Positions 33,011 to 42,102 of a DNA stretch of 64,000 nt are shown here, one piece after another. Under the pieces are notes generated by a model that was given only the letters and a program-made list of their open reading frames with translations, did not search any database and was not told the origin of the DNA. This stretch comes from JALZKA01 sp963721645 (lineage in GTDB: Bacteria > Actinomycetota > Thermoleophilia > Solirubrobacterales > 70-9): the NCBI GenBank assembly GCA_963721645.1, contig CAVRJK010000002.1, positions 186,001 to 250,000 of the forward strand, read 5' to 3'. Position numbers and translations under genes: made by a program. Numbering within the stretch: the stretch's first letter is position 1; every line of letters starts with the position of its first letter.

Positions 33011-33943
33011 CTACTCGCAGGTGTAGAGAAGGGGACCGGCGTCGTCGAGGCCGGAGTAGACCACGAGGGCTGGTGAGTTCGCGATGTTCTCGTCCTCGCG
33101 ACCGGTCAGGTGAAGTGTCACGACATCGCCGTTCACCTCGGTCGAATCGACCTCGAAGCCGATGGTGACGATGTCACGCGAGAGTTCACTCGGGACGCGG
33201 TTGTCATCTGCCTTTCCCTCCACGGTGAGATGTACGTCCATCCTCCCATCCACGAAATCCTCGAACGTGATGAGTGAGACGCATTCCAAATCTTCTGCAT
33301 CCGGGATCATCGCGAAGACAACCGGCGCATCAAGTTTTCCGAGGGCGACAAGCTCGCCCGTCTTGGACGGCTCGGCCGAGCCGGAGGCCGCGGCCTCGAC
33401 GCCTTCGGGAGACGTACCAAGGACGAGGGATCCGTCGCCTGCCGCAACCGCGGTGTATCCCAGCTCATCGGGATTGCCTTCTGTAGAGACCACGTCACCA
33501 TCGCGTTCCCAGCCATCGGCCTCGAGAGACTCTGCGATTTCACCGAAATCCTGAGAGGTCGAAACCAGTGCCACGGCCTCGTCTGAGACGTAGGGGTGGG
33601 CTGCGTAAGCGGTGATAGCCGAATGATCCAGTGCCGCCCTTACCGGGTTGTCGGTGAGGAGCGAAAGCTCCCTCAACGCGTAGAAGGTGCTCTGCGCGAA
33701 GCGAAGCTCGGCCGGCGCAAACCCAACCGTTGTGGGTTCCAGGTCGGCCGGAAGGCCGGCAGCTTCCTTGGCAGCAGAAACGTCTACGGCGGTGGCCTGA
33801 GGCATGCCGCCGTCAGGAAGCATCGCTGCAAGCTCCGACGCGCTCAGCTCGCCATCGGTGTCGGGGGCGTCGTCCCCACCACACGCTGTGAGGGCAAGAG
33901 AAGCCACAAGCACCGCGATAAGCGCGGAAAGTTCCCTGAACAT
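33011..33943 (-). CDS. Lipoprotein, paralogue A (unknown function)
   Basis: A 310-aa protein from the ATG at 33943 with a lipoprotein signal (MFRELSALIAVLVASLALTA followed by the lipid-modified Cys). The mature start is acidic. A segment near the N-terminus (AVDVSAAKEAAGLPADLEP) aligns with the same part of the lipoprotein at 34816-35808 (AVDVATARKELDLPEDA). The two share overall layout, including ALVSTSQDFGEIAESLEADG against LISTAEPTEDIEAKLKLAD. Function is unknown. It ends four bases before the M50 protease gene and could be its partner or substrate. Confidence 0.8.
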   Translation of the reverse strand: MFRELSALIAVLVASLALTACGGDDAPDTDGELSASELAAMLPDGGMPQATAVDVSAAKEAAGLPADLEPTTVGFAPAELRFAQSTFYALRELSLLTDNPVRAALDHSAITAYAAHPYVSDEAVALVSTSQDFGEIAESLEADGWERDGDVVSTEGNPDELGYTAVAAGDGSLVLGTSPEGVEAAASGSAEPSKTGELVALGKLDAPVVFAMIPDAEDLECVSLITFEDFVDGRMDVHLTVEGKADDNRVPSELSRDIVTIGFEVDSTEVNGDVVTLHLTGREDENIANSPALVVYSGLDDAGPLLYTCE

Positions 33944-34010
33944 CGCAAAGACGCTAGCGACTCGGATCCCATTCAACCGTCTGTTTCTCGCGCTGCCGTT
34001 GGACGACGCG

Positions 34011-34805
34011 TCAGACGTCCTCGAACTTCGCCTGCTCCTTCGTCATGGCGGCAGTGACCGCCGCGATCTGATTCGGGCTGCCGATAAGCGCACGCTGAAG
34101 TTCGGCCTCGAGCTTGAGCGCATCCTCGCTCCTCGAGGTGTAAGCCGAGTTGAGGAGGTGCTTTCCCGAGCGGATCGCGTGCGGGGACTTCGAGGCAATC
34201 TCTGCTGCGAGCTCCTTGGCCGCTGCGACCGGGTCGTCGGCGATGCGGGTGACCAAGCCAAGCTCCAGCGCCTCTTCCGCACCGATGTTGCGGCCCGTGA
34301 AGACGATCTCCTTGGCGACGTCCAGCGAAACGAGGGTGGGGAGGACCTGGGTAATCCCCATGTCGGGGATCAGGCCGTAGCGGATCTCCATCACGCAGAG
34401 CTTGAGATCCGGGGCCGTGATGCGGATATCGGCGCTGAGCGCGATCTGCGCGCCGCCGCCCAGACAATTGCGGCGGAGCGCCGCGATCACCGGCATCGGC
34501 AGGCGCTGCCAGTCGTACGCGACCCGCTGCGCGATGTTCGCGACCTCGCCCGGCACTTCGGCGATCATCTCGTCGACGCCGATGTCGCCGGCCATAAAGC
34601 TCGGGAAGTCGAGACCCGAGCAGAAGCTCGGCCCATCGCCCGAGAGCACCACGCAGCGAACGTCATCCCGCTCGGCGAGCTCGTTCGTCGCGGCGTCGAG
34701 CGCCTGGAACATCGGCCAGTCGAGGGCGTTGTGCTTGTCGGCGCGCACCATCCGCACATCCGCGACACCATCCTGAACATCGATCTGAACGCGGTCGCTG
34801 GACAT
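34011..34805 (-). CDS. Enoyl-CoA hydratase/isomerase (crotonase) family protein
   Basis: A 264-aa crotonase from the ATG at 34805. The oxyanion-hole segments FCSGLDFPSF and CLGGGAQIALSADIRI are present. The first catalytic Glu of hydratases is Gln here (GGGAQ). The second position keeps Glu (VMEIRYGLIPDMG), followed by an Asp. This pattern is closer to dienoyl-CoA isomerase-like members than to true hydratases, so the reaction is uncertain. It sits between two paralogous lipoproteins and near an acyl-CoA dehydrogenase and an SCP2 protein, suggesting lipid catabolism. Confidence 0.87.
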   Translation of the reverse strand: MSSDRVQIDVQDGVADVRMVRADKHNALDWPMFQALDAATNELAERDDVRCVVLSGDGPSFCSGLDFPSFMAGDIGVDEMIAEVPGEVANIAQRVAYDWQRLPMPVIAALRRNCLGGGAQIALSADIRITAPDLKLCVMEIRYGLIPDMGITQVLPTLVSLDVAKEIVFTGRNIGAEEALELGLVTRIADDPVAAAKELAAEIASKSPHAIRSGKHLLNSAYTSRSEDALKLEAELQRALIGSPNQIAAVTAAMTKEQAKFEDV

Positions 34806-34815
34806 GGCGCGGATC

Positions 34816-35808
34816 CTACGGGCAGTTATACGACTCGAAGGGGGGAGGGACCGCTGGATCCCCCTCAATGTCTCGTTCGGCCTTCGAGACTCCGAGAGTC
34901 CCGGGGGTGCTGATGACCTGCTGGATCGCATCGAGGCCGTCGCGGAGCGGCCTTCTCACCCTGATTGGGACGAGCAGGGCATCGACCAGAACGGTCGGAG
35001 TGCCCGTTGCGATGCCTTCCAAGGGCTTGGGGTTGAAGCGATTCGGATCGGGCTTGTCGCCAGAGATGATCAGGGCCAGGGCGGCGCCTTCGCCGTTCGC
35101 CTCCATGTCCGCGGCGAAGGCTGTGACACAGGACTTCTTCTGCTCGTTGGTGAGCGCGAGCCGGACGGGGCCGCTGGCCGGCTCCATGGCCTCTGCCACC
35201 TCGCCCGGCTCGGCGTCGTTGACTGCGCGCCTCAGTACCTCCTGGGCCTGGTCCCGCTTGTCAGCGAACACGAACCGCCCGCTCCCGGCGTCGGCCACAT
35301 ATCGGGACGCTGCGGCCGGGGTGTTCTTGCCTGCTTCGAAGATCTTGCCCTGGAGCGAGTAGTCGGCAAGTTTCAACTTGGCCTCGATGTCCTCCGTCGG
35401 CTCAGCCGTCGAGATGAGCCCGACCCTGTTGTCCCCGGACGCGGCTGCCCGCACGAGACTGCCGTCGAAGGGCGAAGCGCCCTTTGCGTTGACATCCGTG
35501 TTGAAGGCGTCGATCACGATCGGATAGGCGTTCGATGTGATTCCGAACAGTTGGGCCTCCGGGCTCTTCGGCCGGGGAAAGCGGCGATTGCTGGTCGGCA
35601 GTGCGTTCGCGTCCTCAGGCAGGTCCAGCTCCTTGCGCGCGGTCGCGACGTCGACCGCATTGGCGAACTTCGTGTCCGCCGGCAGGTAGCGCGCCAGCTC
35701 GACCGGCTTTGCCGCAGCGTTCACCTCGACGTCTCCGTTGCTGCACGACGACAGGCCGGCGCCGGCCGCGAGGGCCATCGCAAACACCAGCGGGGAGCGC
35801 TTGTTCAC
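34816..35808 (-). CDS. Lipoprotein, paralogue B (unknown function)
   Basis: A 330-aa protein with the lipoprotein signal MNKRSPLVFAMALAAGAGLS and the lipobox Cys in LSSCSNG. It shares a domain with paralogue A at 33011-33943, best seen in ELARYLPADTKFANAVDVAT. A putative disulfide pair is at KKSCVTAF and the C-terminal YNCP. Its ATG overlaps the stop of the upstream acyl-CoA dehydrogenase gene, so the two are coupled. It lies ten bases before the crotonase gene. The function is unknown. Confidence 0.8.
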   Translation of the reverse strand: MNKRSPLVFAMALAAGAGLSSCSNGDVEVNAAAKPVELARYLPADTKFANAVDVATARKELDLPEDANALPTSNRRFPRPKSPEAQLFGITSNAYPIVIDAFNTDVNAKGASPFDGSLVRAAASGDNRVGLISTAEPTEDIEAKLKLADYSLQGKIFEAGKNTPAAASRYVADAGSGRFVFADKRDQAQEVLRRAVNDAEPGEVAEAMEPASGPVRLALTNEQKKSCVTAFAADMEANGEGAALALIISGDKPDPNRFNPKPLEGIATGTPTVLVDALLVPIRVRRPLRDGLDAIQQVISTPGTLGVSKAERDIEGDPAVPPPFESYNCP

Positions 35809-37472
35809 GCGGCGGAGTGCCGCGCGATGATGCGGGAGAAGTCGGTTCCGGCGGGGAGCGTGCCGAACGCGAGCCCGGCATCGCCGCCAAGCCTCGAGGC
35901 ACAGAAGGCGTCGGCCACCGCCTCGTCGCCGAACCGGATCAGGAGCGAGGCCTGGAGCACCAGCGCCATGCGCTCGACGACGCGGCGAGCGCGGGACTCG
36001 ATCGTCTCGATGTCTCCGAGCTCAGACTGCAGCTCTGCGACGGCGTCATCGAGCCGGTCGTCTGAGCCGGCGGCCTCACCAACCTCACCGAGGAAGGCCT
36101 CCAGGGCGCTGGGGTTCTTGGCCATGCCCCGAAGGACGTCCAGGCACTGCACGTTGCCCGAGCCTTCCCAGATCCCGTTCAGGGGCGACTCGCGATAGAG
36201 GCGCGGCATGCCGGAATCCTCGACAAAGCCGTTGCCGCCGAAGCACTCGAGCGCCTCGGCCGCGTGGGTGGGCGCACGTTTATTGATCCAATATTTGAGG
36301 ACGGCGTTCGCGAGGCGGCGGAACTCGATCGCGCCCTCGTCGCCGGCCGCGGCCTCGTCATAGGAACGGGCCAGTCGCATCATCCCGATCGTCGCCGCTT
36401 CCGACTCGACGGCAAGGTCGGCCAGGACGTTCTTCATCAGCGGTTGCTCGATCAGGAGCTTGCCGAATGCGGCGCGCTGAGACGTGTGGTGGATCGCGGC
36501 GGCGACGGCTTGGCGCATGCCGCCCGCGCCACCGATCACGCAGTCGAGGCGGGTGTGGTTGACCATCTCGATGATCGTGGGGACGCCACGTCCCTCGTCG
36601 CCGACCATCTGCGCCCAGGCGCCGCGGAATTCGACCTCCGAAGATGCGTTCGAGCGATTGCCGAGCTTGTCTTTCAAGCGCTGGATGTGGATCCGGTTGC
36701 GCTCGCCGTCGGGCGTGAAGCGCGGCATGAGGAAGCACGAGAGCCCACCATCGGACTGGGCGAGGACCAGGAACGCGTCGCACATCGGCGCCGACATGAA
36801 CCACTTGTGGCCGGTCAACTCGTACTCCGCGCCGGGTCCGCCGCCGTTGACCGGAACCGCGACGGTCGAGTTCGCCCGCACGTCCGAGCCGCCCTGCTTT
36901 TCAGTCATGCCCATCCCGCACAGAGCCCCGGCCTTGTCGGGGGCGGGGCGCAGACGCTCGCCGTCGTACGAGTTCGAGAGGAATCGCTGCTCCCATTCGG
37001 CAGCGACCTCCGGCTGCGCGCGGATCGCGGGTATCGCCGAGTAGGTCATGGAGATCGGGCAGCCGACGCCGGCGTCGGCGGTGAACGACATGAACATCGC
37101 GGCGCGTGCGACGTGTGCGCCGGACTGCGGCTCGTTCCAGGGCAGCGAGTGGACTCCAAAGCCGATGCCGGCCTTCATCAGTTCGTGCCAGGCCGGGTGA
37201 AACTCCACCTCGTCGATGCGGTGGCCGAAGCGGTCGTGGCTGACGAGCGTCGGCTCGTTCTCGTTCGCCTCGCGACCCCAGCGCTGCGCCTGTTCAGAGC
37301 CAGAGAACGCTCCGACTTCCGAGGCGCGGTCTTCTGCCCAGTCGCCACCCTCGCGACGAAGCGCCTCGACCAGAACGCGATTCGCGGTGAAGACGTTGTA
37401 GTTCTCGAGCGGCGAGGCCTGGTTCAAGACCTCGTGCGTCGCGTGGGGGGTGCGGGGTTCGACGGTCGCCAT
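35805..37472 (-). CDS. Acyl-CoA dehydrogenase, AidB-like
   Basis: A 555-aa flavoprotein of the acyl-CoA dehydrogenase superfamily. Its length and an N-terminal ~170-residue part that is longer than usual match AidB of Escherichia coli. FAD-site motifs are CGMGMTEKQGGSDVRANST and HKWFMSAPMCDAF. The C-terminal helical domain includes ALECFGGNGFVEDSGMPRLY. The true substrate of AidB-type proteins is unclear; isovaleryl-CoA and roles in DNA alkylation response have been reported. It is the first gene of a coupled set with a lipoprotein and a crotonase. Confidence 0.88.
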   Translation of the reverse strand: MATVEPRTPHATHEVLNQASPLENYNVFTANRVLVEALRREGGDWAEDRASEVGAFSGSEQAQRWGREANENEPTLVSHDRFGHRIDEVEFHPAWHELMKAGIGFGVHSLPWNEPQSGAHVARAAMFMSFTADAGVGCPISMTYSAIPAIRAQPEVAAEWEQRFLSNSYDGERLRPAPDKAGALCGMGMTEKQGGSDVRANSTVAVPVNGGGPGAEYELTGHKWFMSAPMCDAFLVLAQSDGGLSCFLMPRFTPDGERNRIHIQRLKDKLGNRSNASSEVEFRGAWAQMVGDEGRGVPTIIEMVNHTRLDCVIGGAGGMRQAVAAAIHHTSQRAAFGKLLIEQPLMKNVLADLAVESEAATIGMMRLARSYDEAAAGDEGAIEFRRLANAVLKYWINKRAPTHAAEALECFGGNGFVEDSGMPRLYRESPLNGIWEGSGNVQCLDVLRGMAKNPSALEAFLGEVGEAAGSDDRLDDAVAELQSELGDIETIESRARRVVERMALVLQASLLIRFGDEAVADAFCASRLGGDAGLAFGTLPAGTDFSRIIARHSAA

Positions 37473-37528
37473 GGACCGCTGAATGGTACGCGCGGGAGCG
37501 GATCAGAACCGCACCCGCTTCCAAGTAG

Positions 37529-37966
37529 CTACTTCGGAATCTCGAACATCCCCTGGAGTTGAGCCGCGAAGAAGAGGTCGCCTGAGATCTTGATCCGGCC
37601 GTTCTGGAACATCGCCATCGGCAGCTCGGCTCCCGTCGCGAGGCGCAGAAAGTCCGACGCCGACATGTCAAGGGTCGTGCGCGGAGGCGTTTCCGGCTTC
37701 CTGGTCGTGGTCTTCGCGTGTCCCCCTTCGAAGACGCAGAACCAGGTCTCGGTCTTGTTTCCGTCGCCGACCCGCCAGCGGATCACGCAGTCAGGTGGCG
37801 CGGCCGCGGTCTTGATTTGAGAGGGCATCCGCCGAAAGACCTCGCCGACGACCAGCGAGCGCATGGGGCCCACTGTCATCGCGCGCAGCACCGGCTCCGG
37901 TGTTCGCCTGGCGAGGCGCGCGAGAGCTGCGGCGTCGAGCCGGTCTCCGATTGCGGTCAGCCGCAT
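37529..37966 (-). CDS. SCP2 sterol-carrier-domain protein
   Basis: A 145-aa protein. The second half (residues ~50-140) is an SCP2-like lipid-binding domain. Typical elements are VIRWRVGDGNKTETWFCVF and MSASDFLRLATGAELPMAMF, then KISGDLFFAAQLQGMF. The N-terminal ~45 residues are helical. It binds hydrophobic ligands such as acyl-CoAs or sterols. It lies upstream of the AidB-like gene on the same strand and divergent from icd over 64 bases. Confidence 0.85.
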   Translation of the reverse strand: MRLTAIGDRLDAAALARLARRTPEPVLRAMTVGPMRSLVVGEVFRRMPSQIKTAAAPPDCVIRWRVGDGNKTETWFCVFEGGHAKTTTRKPETPPRTTLDMSASDFLRLATGAELPMAMFQNGRIKISGDLFFAAQLQGMFEIPK

Positions 37967-38030
37967 CGGGGCATCGTATGCCCGCTAGGGTGCGCCGTCC
38001 CAGACCACAAGAGGAGCTGAAACCCGCGTC

Positions 38031-39245
38031 ATGGCCAAGATCAAAGTGAAGAACCCCATCGTCGAGCTCGACGGCGACGAGATGACCCGCATCATCTGGG
38101 AGTTCATCAAGGAACAGCTCATCGTCCCCTATCTCGACGTGGAGCTCCTCTACTACGACCTGGGCATCGAAAAGCGCGACGAGACCGAGGATCAGATCAC
38201 GGTTGACGCCGCGAACGCGATCAAAGAGCACGGTGTCGGCGTCAAGTGCGCGACGATCACTCCGGACGAGGCGCGGGTCGAGGAGTTCGGCCTCAAAGAC
38301 ATGTACCGTTCGCCGAACGGGACGATCCGCAACATCCTTGGCGGGGTCATCTTCCGCGAGCCGATCGTGATCTCGAACGTCCCGCGCCTGGTGCCGGGCT
38401 GGACCAAGCCGATCATCATCGGCCGTCACGCCTTCGGCGACCAGTACCGCGCCGAGGACGCGCTCATTCCGGGTGAGGGCAAGCTGACTCTCACCTGGAC
38501 TCCGAAGGACGAGGGCGAGCCGATCGAGATCGACGTCTTCGACTTCCCGTCGTCAGGCATCGCGATGGCGATGTACAACCTCGACGACTCGATCCGCGAC
38601 TTCGCGCGGGCCTCGTTCCGCTATGGCCTCAACCGCGAGTACCCCGTCTACATGACGACGAAGAACACGATCCTGAAGAAGTACGACGGGCGCTTCAAGG
38701 ACCTCTTCCAGGAAGTGTTCGACGACGAGTTCAAAGCGGATTTCGACGAGAAGGGACTCACCTACGAGCATCGCCTCATCGACGACATGGTCGCCGCGGC
38801 GCTCAAGTGGGAGGGCGGCTACGTCTGGGCGTGCAAGAACTACGACGGCGACGTCCAGTCCGACACCGTCGCCCAGGGCTTCGGCTCGCTCGGCCTGATG
38901 ACGTCCGTCCTGATGACGCCCGACGGCAAGACGGTCGAGGCCGAGGCTGCGCACGGCACCGTCACCCGCCACTTCCGCGAGCATCAGAAGGGCAACCCGA
39001 CTTCAACCAACCCGATCGCGTCGATCTTCGCCTGGACACGCGGCCTTCAGGCACGCGGGCGGATGGACGAGACACCTGAGGTCACCGAGTTCGCCGAGAC
39101 TCTCGAGCGCGTATGCATCGAGACGGTCGAGAGCGGCAAGATGACCAAGGATCTCGCGCTTCTCATAGGCAAGGATCAGGACTACTTAACGACGCAGGAG
39201 TTCCTCGCGTCGATCGATGAGAACCTTCAAAAGGAGATGAGCTAA
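38031..39245 (+). CDS. icd: NADP-dependent isocitrate dehydrogenase, eukaryote-like (type II)
   Basis: A 404-aa enzyme oxidising isocitrate to 2-oxoglutarate. It begins IKVKNPIVELDGDEMTRIIW. It contains YRSPNGTIRNILGGVIFREP at the substrate site, and AHGTVTRHFREHQKGNPTST plus ASIFAWTRGLQARGR. This is the homodimeric type-II subfamily found in eukaryotes and some bacteria, not the Escherichia coli type. GAGGAG at 38011 is a possible ribosome binding site but is 14 bases away. The malate dehydrogenase ATG follows the stop codon directly. Confidence 0.96.
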   Translation: MAKIKVKNPIVELDGDEMTRIIWEFIKEQLIVPYLDVELLYYDLGIEKRDETEDQITVDAANAIKEHGVGVKCATITPDEARVEEFGLKDMYRSPNGTIRNILGGVIFREPIVISNVPRLVPGWTKPIIIGRHAFGDQYRAEDALIPGEGKLTLTWTPKDEGEPIEIDVFDFPSSGIAMAMYNLDDSIRDFARASFRYGLNREYPVYMTTKNTILKKYDGRFKDLFQEVFDDEFKADFDEKGLTYEHRLIDDMVAAALKWEGGYVWACKNYDGDVQSDTVAQGFGSLGLMTSVLMTPDGKTVEAEAAHGTVTRHFREHQKGNPTSTNPIASIFAWTRGLQARGRMDETPEVTEFAETLERVCIETVESGKMTKDLALLIGKDQDYLTTQEFLASIDENLQKEMS

Positions 39246-40229
39246 ATGGCAGGCACCCCCGTCAAAGTCACGGTCACCGGCGCAGCAGGGCAGATCGGAT
39301 ACGCGCTTTTGTTCCGCATCGCTTCAGGCGAGATGCTCGGCAAGGACACGCCCGTCCACCTGAACCTGCTCGAGATCCCCGATGCCGTCAAGGCCGCCGA
39401 AGGTACCGCGATGGAGCTCGACGACTGCGCCTTCCCGCTGCTTTCAGGCATCGACATCCACGACGATGCCGTCAAGGCGTTCGACGGTTGCAACATCGGC
39501 CTTCTCGTCGGTGCTCGCCCGCGCGGGCCGGGCATGGAGCGCTCGGATCTTCTCGAGGCCAATGGCGGCATCTTCAAGCCCCAGGGCGAGGCGATCAACG
39601 CCGGTGCCGCTGACGACATCAAGGTGCTCGTTGTCGGCAACCCCGCCAACACGAACGCCCTGATCGCGATGTCGAACGCTCCGGACGTACCGAAGGAGCG
39701 GTTCACGGCGATGCTTCGCCTGGACCACAACCGTGCGATCGCCCAGCTTGCCGGAAAGCTCGACGTGGAGGTTTCCGCGGTTACGAACATGACCGTGTGG
39801 GGCAACCACTCGACGACTCAGGTCCCCGATCTCGGCAATTGCCAGGTAAACGGCGAGTCCGCCTGGACGGCCGTCGGCGACGAGTCCTGGATCTTCGACG
39901 ACTTCATCCCGACCGTCGCCAAACGCGGCGCGGCGATCATCGACGCGCGCGGGGCTTCGTCCGCCGCTTCAGCGGCGAACGCGGCGATTGACCACGTCCA
40001 CGACTGGGTCAACGGCACGCCCGAGGGCGACTGGGTCTCGATGGGAATCCCGGCTGACGGCTCCTACGACATCCCGGAGGGGATCATCGCCGGCCTTCCC
40101 TGCACCTGTGCAAACGGCGAGTACGAGATCGTCCAGGAACTTCGGATCGGCGACGCGATCCGCGAGCGCATCGACGCGACCGTCGCGGAGCTCCAGGAGG
40201 AGCGCGGCGCGGTGGAAAGTCTCCTCTAG
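39246..40229 (+). CDS. mdh: Malate dehydrogenase
   Basis: A 327-aa NAD-dependent enzyme converting malate to oxaloacetate. It starts TPVKVTVTGAAGQIGYALLF. The substrate loop is VGARPRGPGMERSDLL, the catalytic pair is in MLRLDHNRA, and the active-site His is in NMTVWGNHSTTQVPD. This matches the cytosolic-type malate dehydrogenase of about 327-330 aa. It is fused in transcription to icd with no gap, so two consecutive TCA steps are co-expressed. Confidence 0.96.
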   Translation: MAGTPVKVTVTGAAGQIGYALLFRIASGEMLGKDTPVHLNLLEIPDAVKAAEGTAMELDDCAFPLLSGIDIHDDAVKAFDGCNIGLLVGARPRGPGMERSDLLEANGGIFKPQGEAINAGAADDIKVLVVGNPANTNALIAMSNAPDVPKERFTAMLRLDHNRAIAQLAGKLDVEVSAVTNMTVWGNHSTTQVPDLGNCQVNGESAWTAVGDESWIFDDFIPTVAKRGAAIIDARGASSAASAANAAIDHVHDWVNGTPEGDWVSMGIPADGSYDIPEGIIAGLPCTCANGEYEIVQELRIGDAIRERIDATVAELQEERGAVESLL

Positions 40230-40243
40230 GGCCGTTGGGGAGG

Positions 40244-40261
40244 TCAGGCTGGTCAGCCTGA
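40244..40261. terminator. Hairpin between convergent mdh and the secreted-protein gene
   Basis: TCAGGCTG and CAGCCTGA are exact inverted arms around GT. The hairpin lies 15 bases after the mdh stop and overlaps the stop of the convergent gene. There is no U-tract, so it is a weak or bidirectional terminator candidate. Confidence 0.5.
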
Positions 40262-40732
40262 TCCCAGGAGGTCCTGGATCACGTCGATCACGCTGCGGCC
40301 GGCGGACGATGACAAGACGTCTATGGCGGTCGCAACCGGCAACACGTCGATCGCCTGCCTGAGCAGGCCCGATTCGAGGCTCGAAAGCTCGTCACGAGTC
40401 TCCGCATCGGCAACAGCCCGCTCCAGGCCTGCCTTGATCAATTCGTCGAGCTCATCGTCGCTCAGTCCTTGTCTTTCGGCGAACTCCGCTCGAGCCTCGG
40501 GCTCGAGCAGCGCCAGGGCCAGCTCCTCGCGGGTTACCCGGAGCTCGCACGCCGCACCGTCAAGCGCCGAGACCACGATCTTTTCGAGAGTAGCCCTCTC
40601 CTCGTCGGCCGGGGGGTCGCGGGTTTCGCACGGATCTGCGGCCTCGAGCGGCTTGTAAGTGGCCCCGCCGAGCGCCAAATAGGTTCCGGAAAGGAGGAGC
40701 GCAGAGGCACACGCCGCAAGGATCAGTTTCAC
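40253..40732 (-). CDS. Small secreted protein of unknown function
   Basis: A 159-aa protein with a signal peptide (MKLILAACASALLLSGTYLA). The mature part is acidic and helical, with Cys in DPCETRD and AACELRV that may pair. Glu/Leu-rich helices (SDDELDELIKAGLERAVADA) follow, and the C-terminus (IDVLPVATAIDVLSSSAGRS) is hydrophobic. I do not recognise a family. Its ATG overlaps the stop of the MFS gene (ATGA), so it is coupled to a transporter pair and may be a periplasmic accessory. Confidence 0.75.
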   Translation of the reverse strand: MKLILAACASALLLSGTYLALGGATYKPLEAADPCETRDPPADEERATLEKIVVSALDGAACELRVTREELALALLEPEARAEFAERQGLSDDELDELIKAGLERAVADAETRDELSSLESGLLRQAIDVLPVATAIDVLSSSAGRSVIDVIQDLLGSG

Positions 40733-42102
40733 GTTCGCCTCCGCCTGAGCAACGGAATCGCCGCGGCGAGAGAAACCGCGCCGGCGGCGAGAAACGCGAG
40801 GCTGAAGGCGGACGTCGCTGCCTTCTCGAGCTCCGAGTCAAGCTCGTCGGCGAGCATTCCGTAATCGTCTGCCTCCTCGGAGGCTGGGCCCACCTGTGAG
40901 AAAGCAGGGCCTAGTTCTGGCAGTCGGCCATCGGCGCGTTCGATCTGGTCGGCGATCGCGCCGCCCAGATCGACCTTGGTCGTCGCCGCCAGGGGCGCAT
41001 CCAAGAGAAGCGCGGTCCCCGATCGCTGCGCCGCGATGTTCGCGCCCTTGAGCTCCTGCGTGAAGATTGGAGTGAGCAGGATCAGTCCCGCGACCACGCC
41101 GACGTGCCGTGCGGCGATCGTGCCGACAGCGCGTCGTCCGTCCGGGTCGCGCCCCTGGAGTGCCCACTGGGTCATCCCCGGGACCGTGAAGGCCAAGCCG
41201 ATCCCGATCAGGATCTGCGGGGCAAGTGTCCAGCCCCATGACGCGCCGGGCAAAAGGCCCAAGGCAAACAGTCCCCCGGCTACAAGCACCGTGCCCGCGA
41301 GCATCGCGCTGCGAGGGTCGGCAACGCGGCGAGCGATCACGCGCCCCGCGAGGGTGGCCACTGGCATCACCGAGACAACGAGGGCAGCCTGCAGGGGGGT
41401 CAGGCGCCAGCCCTCCACGAGCATGATCACCAGGAGGAAGAGCGCGCCCGTGAGGCCCGCGGAGATCAGGGCGAGCGCAAGTTCGGGTCGCAGTTCGAAC
41501 CGCCCGCCGACCTCGGCCCGGTGGAGCAACGTCGGAGCGTCTCGCTTCGCGAGAAGGACGAGAGCCAGCGGGACCTGGAGGGCGAAGATCGATTCCCAGC
41601 TAAAGATCTGAGTCAAGAACCCGCCCAGTGCCGGTCCCAGCGCGAGTCCGGCCAGGCCCGCCGCTCCCCAGATCGGTGCAGCATCCTGATGGGAGCCCCG
41701 AGACGAAGCAATCAATTCGATGGCGCTCGCAGCGATCAAGGCTCCGCCGACCGCTTGGGCACAACGTCCTGCGATGAGCACGGCCAGCTCGGGTGCCAGG
41801 GCGCACACCGCTGATGCCCCGCTGAAGATCACGACCCCGTATGCGAAGGCCCCGCTCGACCGCCCTCGCGCGACCCGGGCAAGGGGAACGACGACAAGTG
41901 CGAGAACCAGGTTGAACGAGATGAGTACCCATGACACCTCGGAGACAGAGGCGTCGTAGCGCGCGAGGATGTCGGGCAGCGCGAGGGTCACGATCGAGGA
42001 GTCGGCCAGCACCACTCCCAGCGCGACTGCCCAGATCAACTCGCTACGGCGTTCGCCCGTCAACTCAGCCAGCCGCCGGTTCGTCGTCGTGGGCGGGATC
42101 AT
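40729..42102 (-). CDS. MFS drug/metabolite transporter
   Basis: A 457-aa major facilitator. Helix 1 is IWAVALGVVLADSSIVTLAL, with the Asp and motif typical of DHA2-type drug:H+ antiporters. PLARVARGRSSGAFAYGVVI contains the loop 2-3 region. About 12 helices are visible. The C-terminal part has a larger extracellular loop (residues ~355-430) before a final helix. Its start overlaps the MMPL gene upstream by 38 bases, and its stop overlaps the secreted-protein start, making a three-gene export unit. The substrate is unknown. Confidence 0.88.
   Translation of the reverse strand: MIPPTTTNRRLAELTGERRSELIWAVALGVVLADSSIVTLALPDILARYDASVSEVSWVLISFNLVLALVVVPLARVARGRSSGAFAYGVVIFSGASAVCALAPELAVLIAGRCAQAVGGALIAASAIELIASSRGSHQDAAPIWGAAGLAGLALGPALGGFLTQIFSWESIFALQVPLALVLLAKRDAPTLLHRAEVGGRFELRPELALALISAGLTGALFLLVIMLVEGWRLTPLQAALVVSVMPVATLAGRVIARRVADPRSAMLAGTVLVAGGLFALGLLPGASWGWTLAPQILIGIGLAFTVPGMTQWALQGRDPDGRRAVGTIAARHVGVVAGLILLTPIFTQELKGANIAAQRSGTALLLDAPLAATTKVDLGGAIADQIERADGRLPELGPAFSQVGPASEEADDYGMLADELDSELEKAATSAFSLAFLAAGAVSLAAAIPLLRRRRT

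Noticed and set aside
34804..36198. 464-codon plus-strand frame opposite lipoprotein B and the AidB-like gene
   Set aside because: It spans two real genes on the other strand and their coupled junction; no motif.
36264..37562. 432-codon plus-strand frame opposite the AidB-like gene
   Set aside because: Antisense shadow of a conserved acyl-CoA dehydrogenase.
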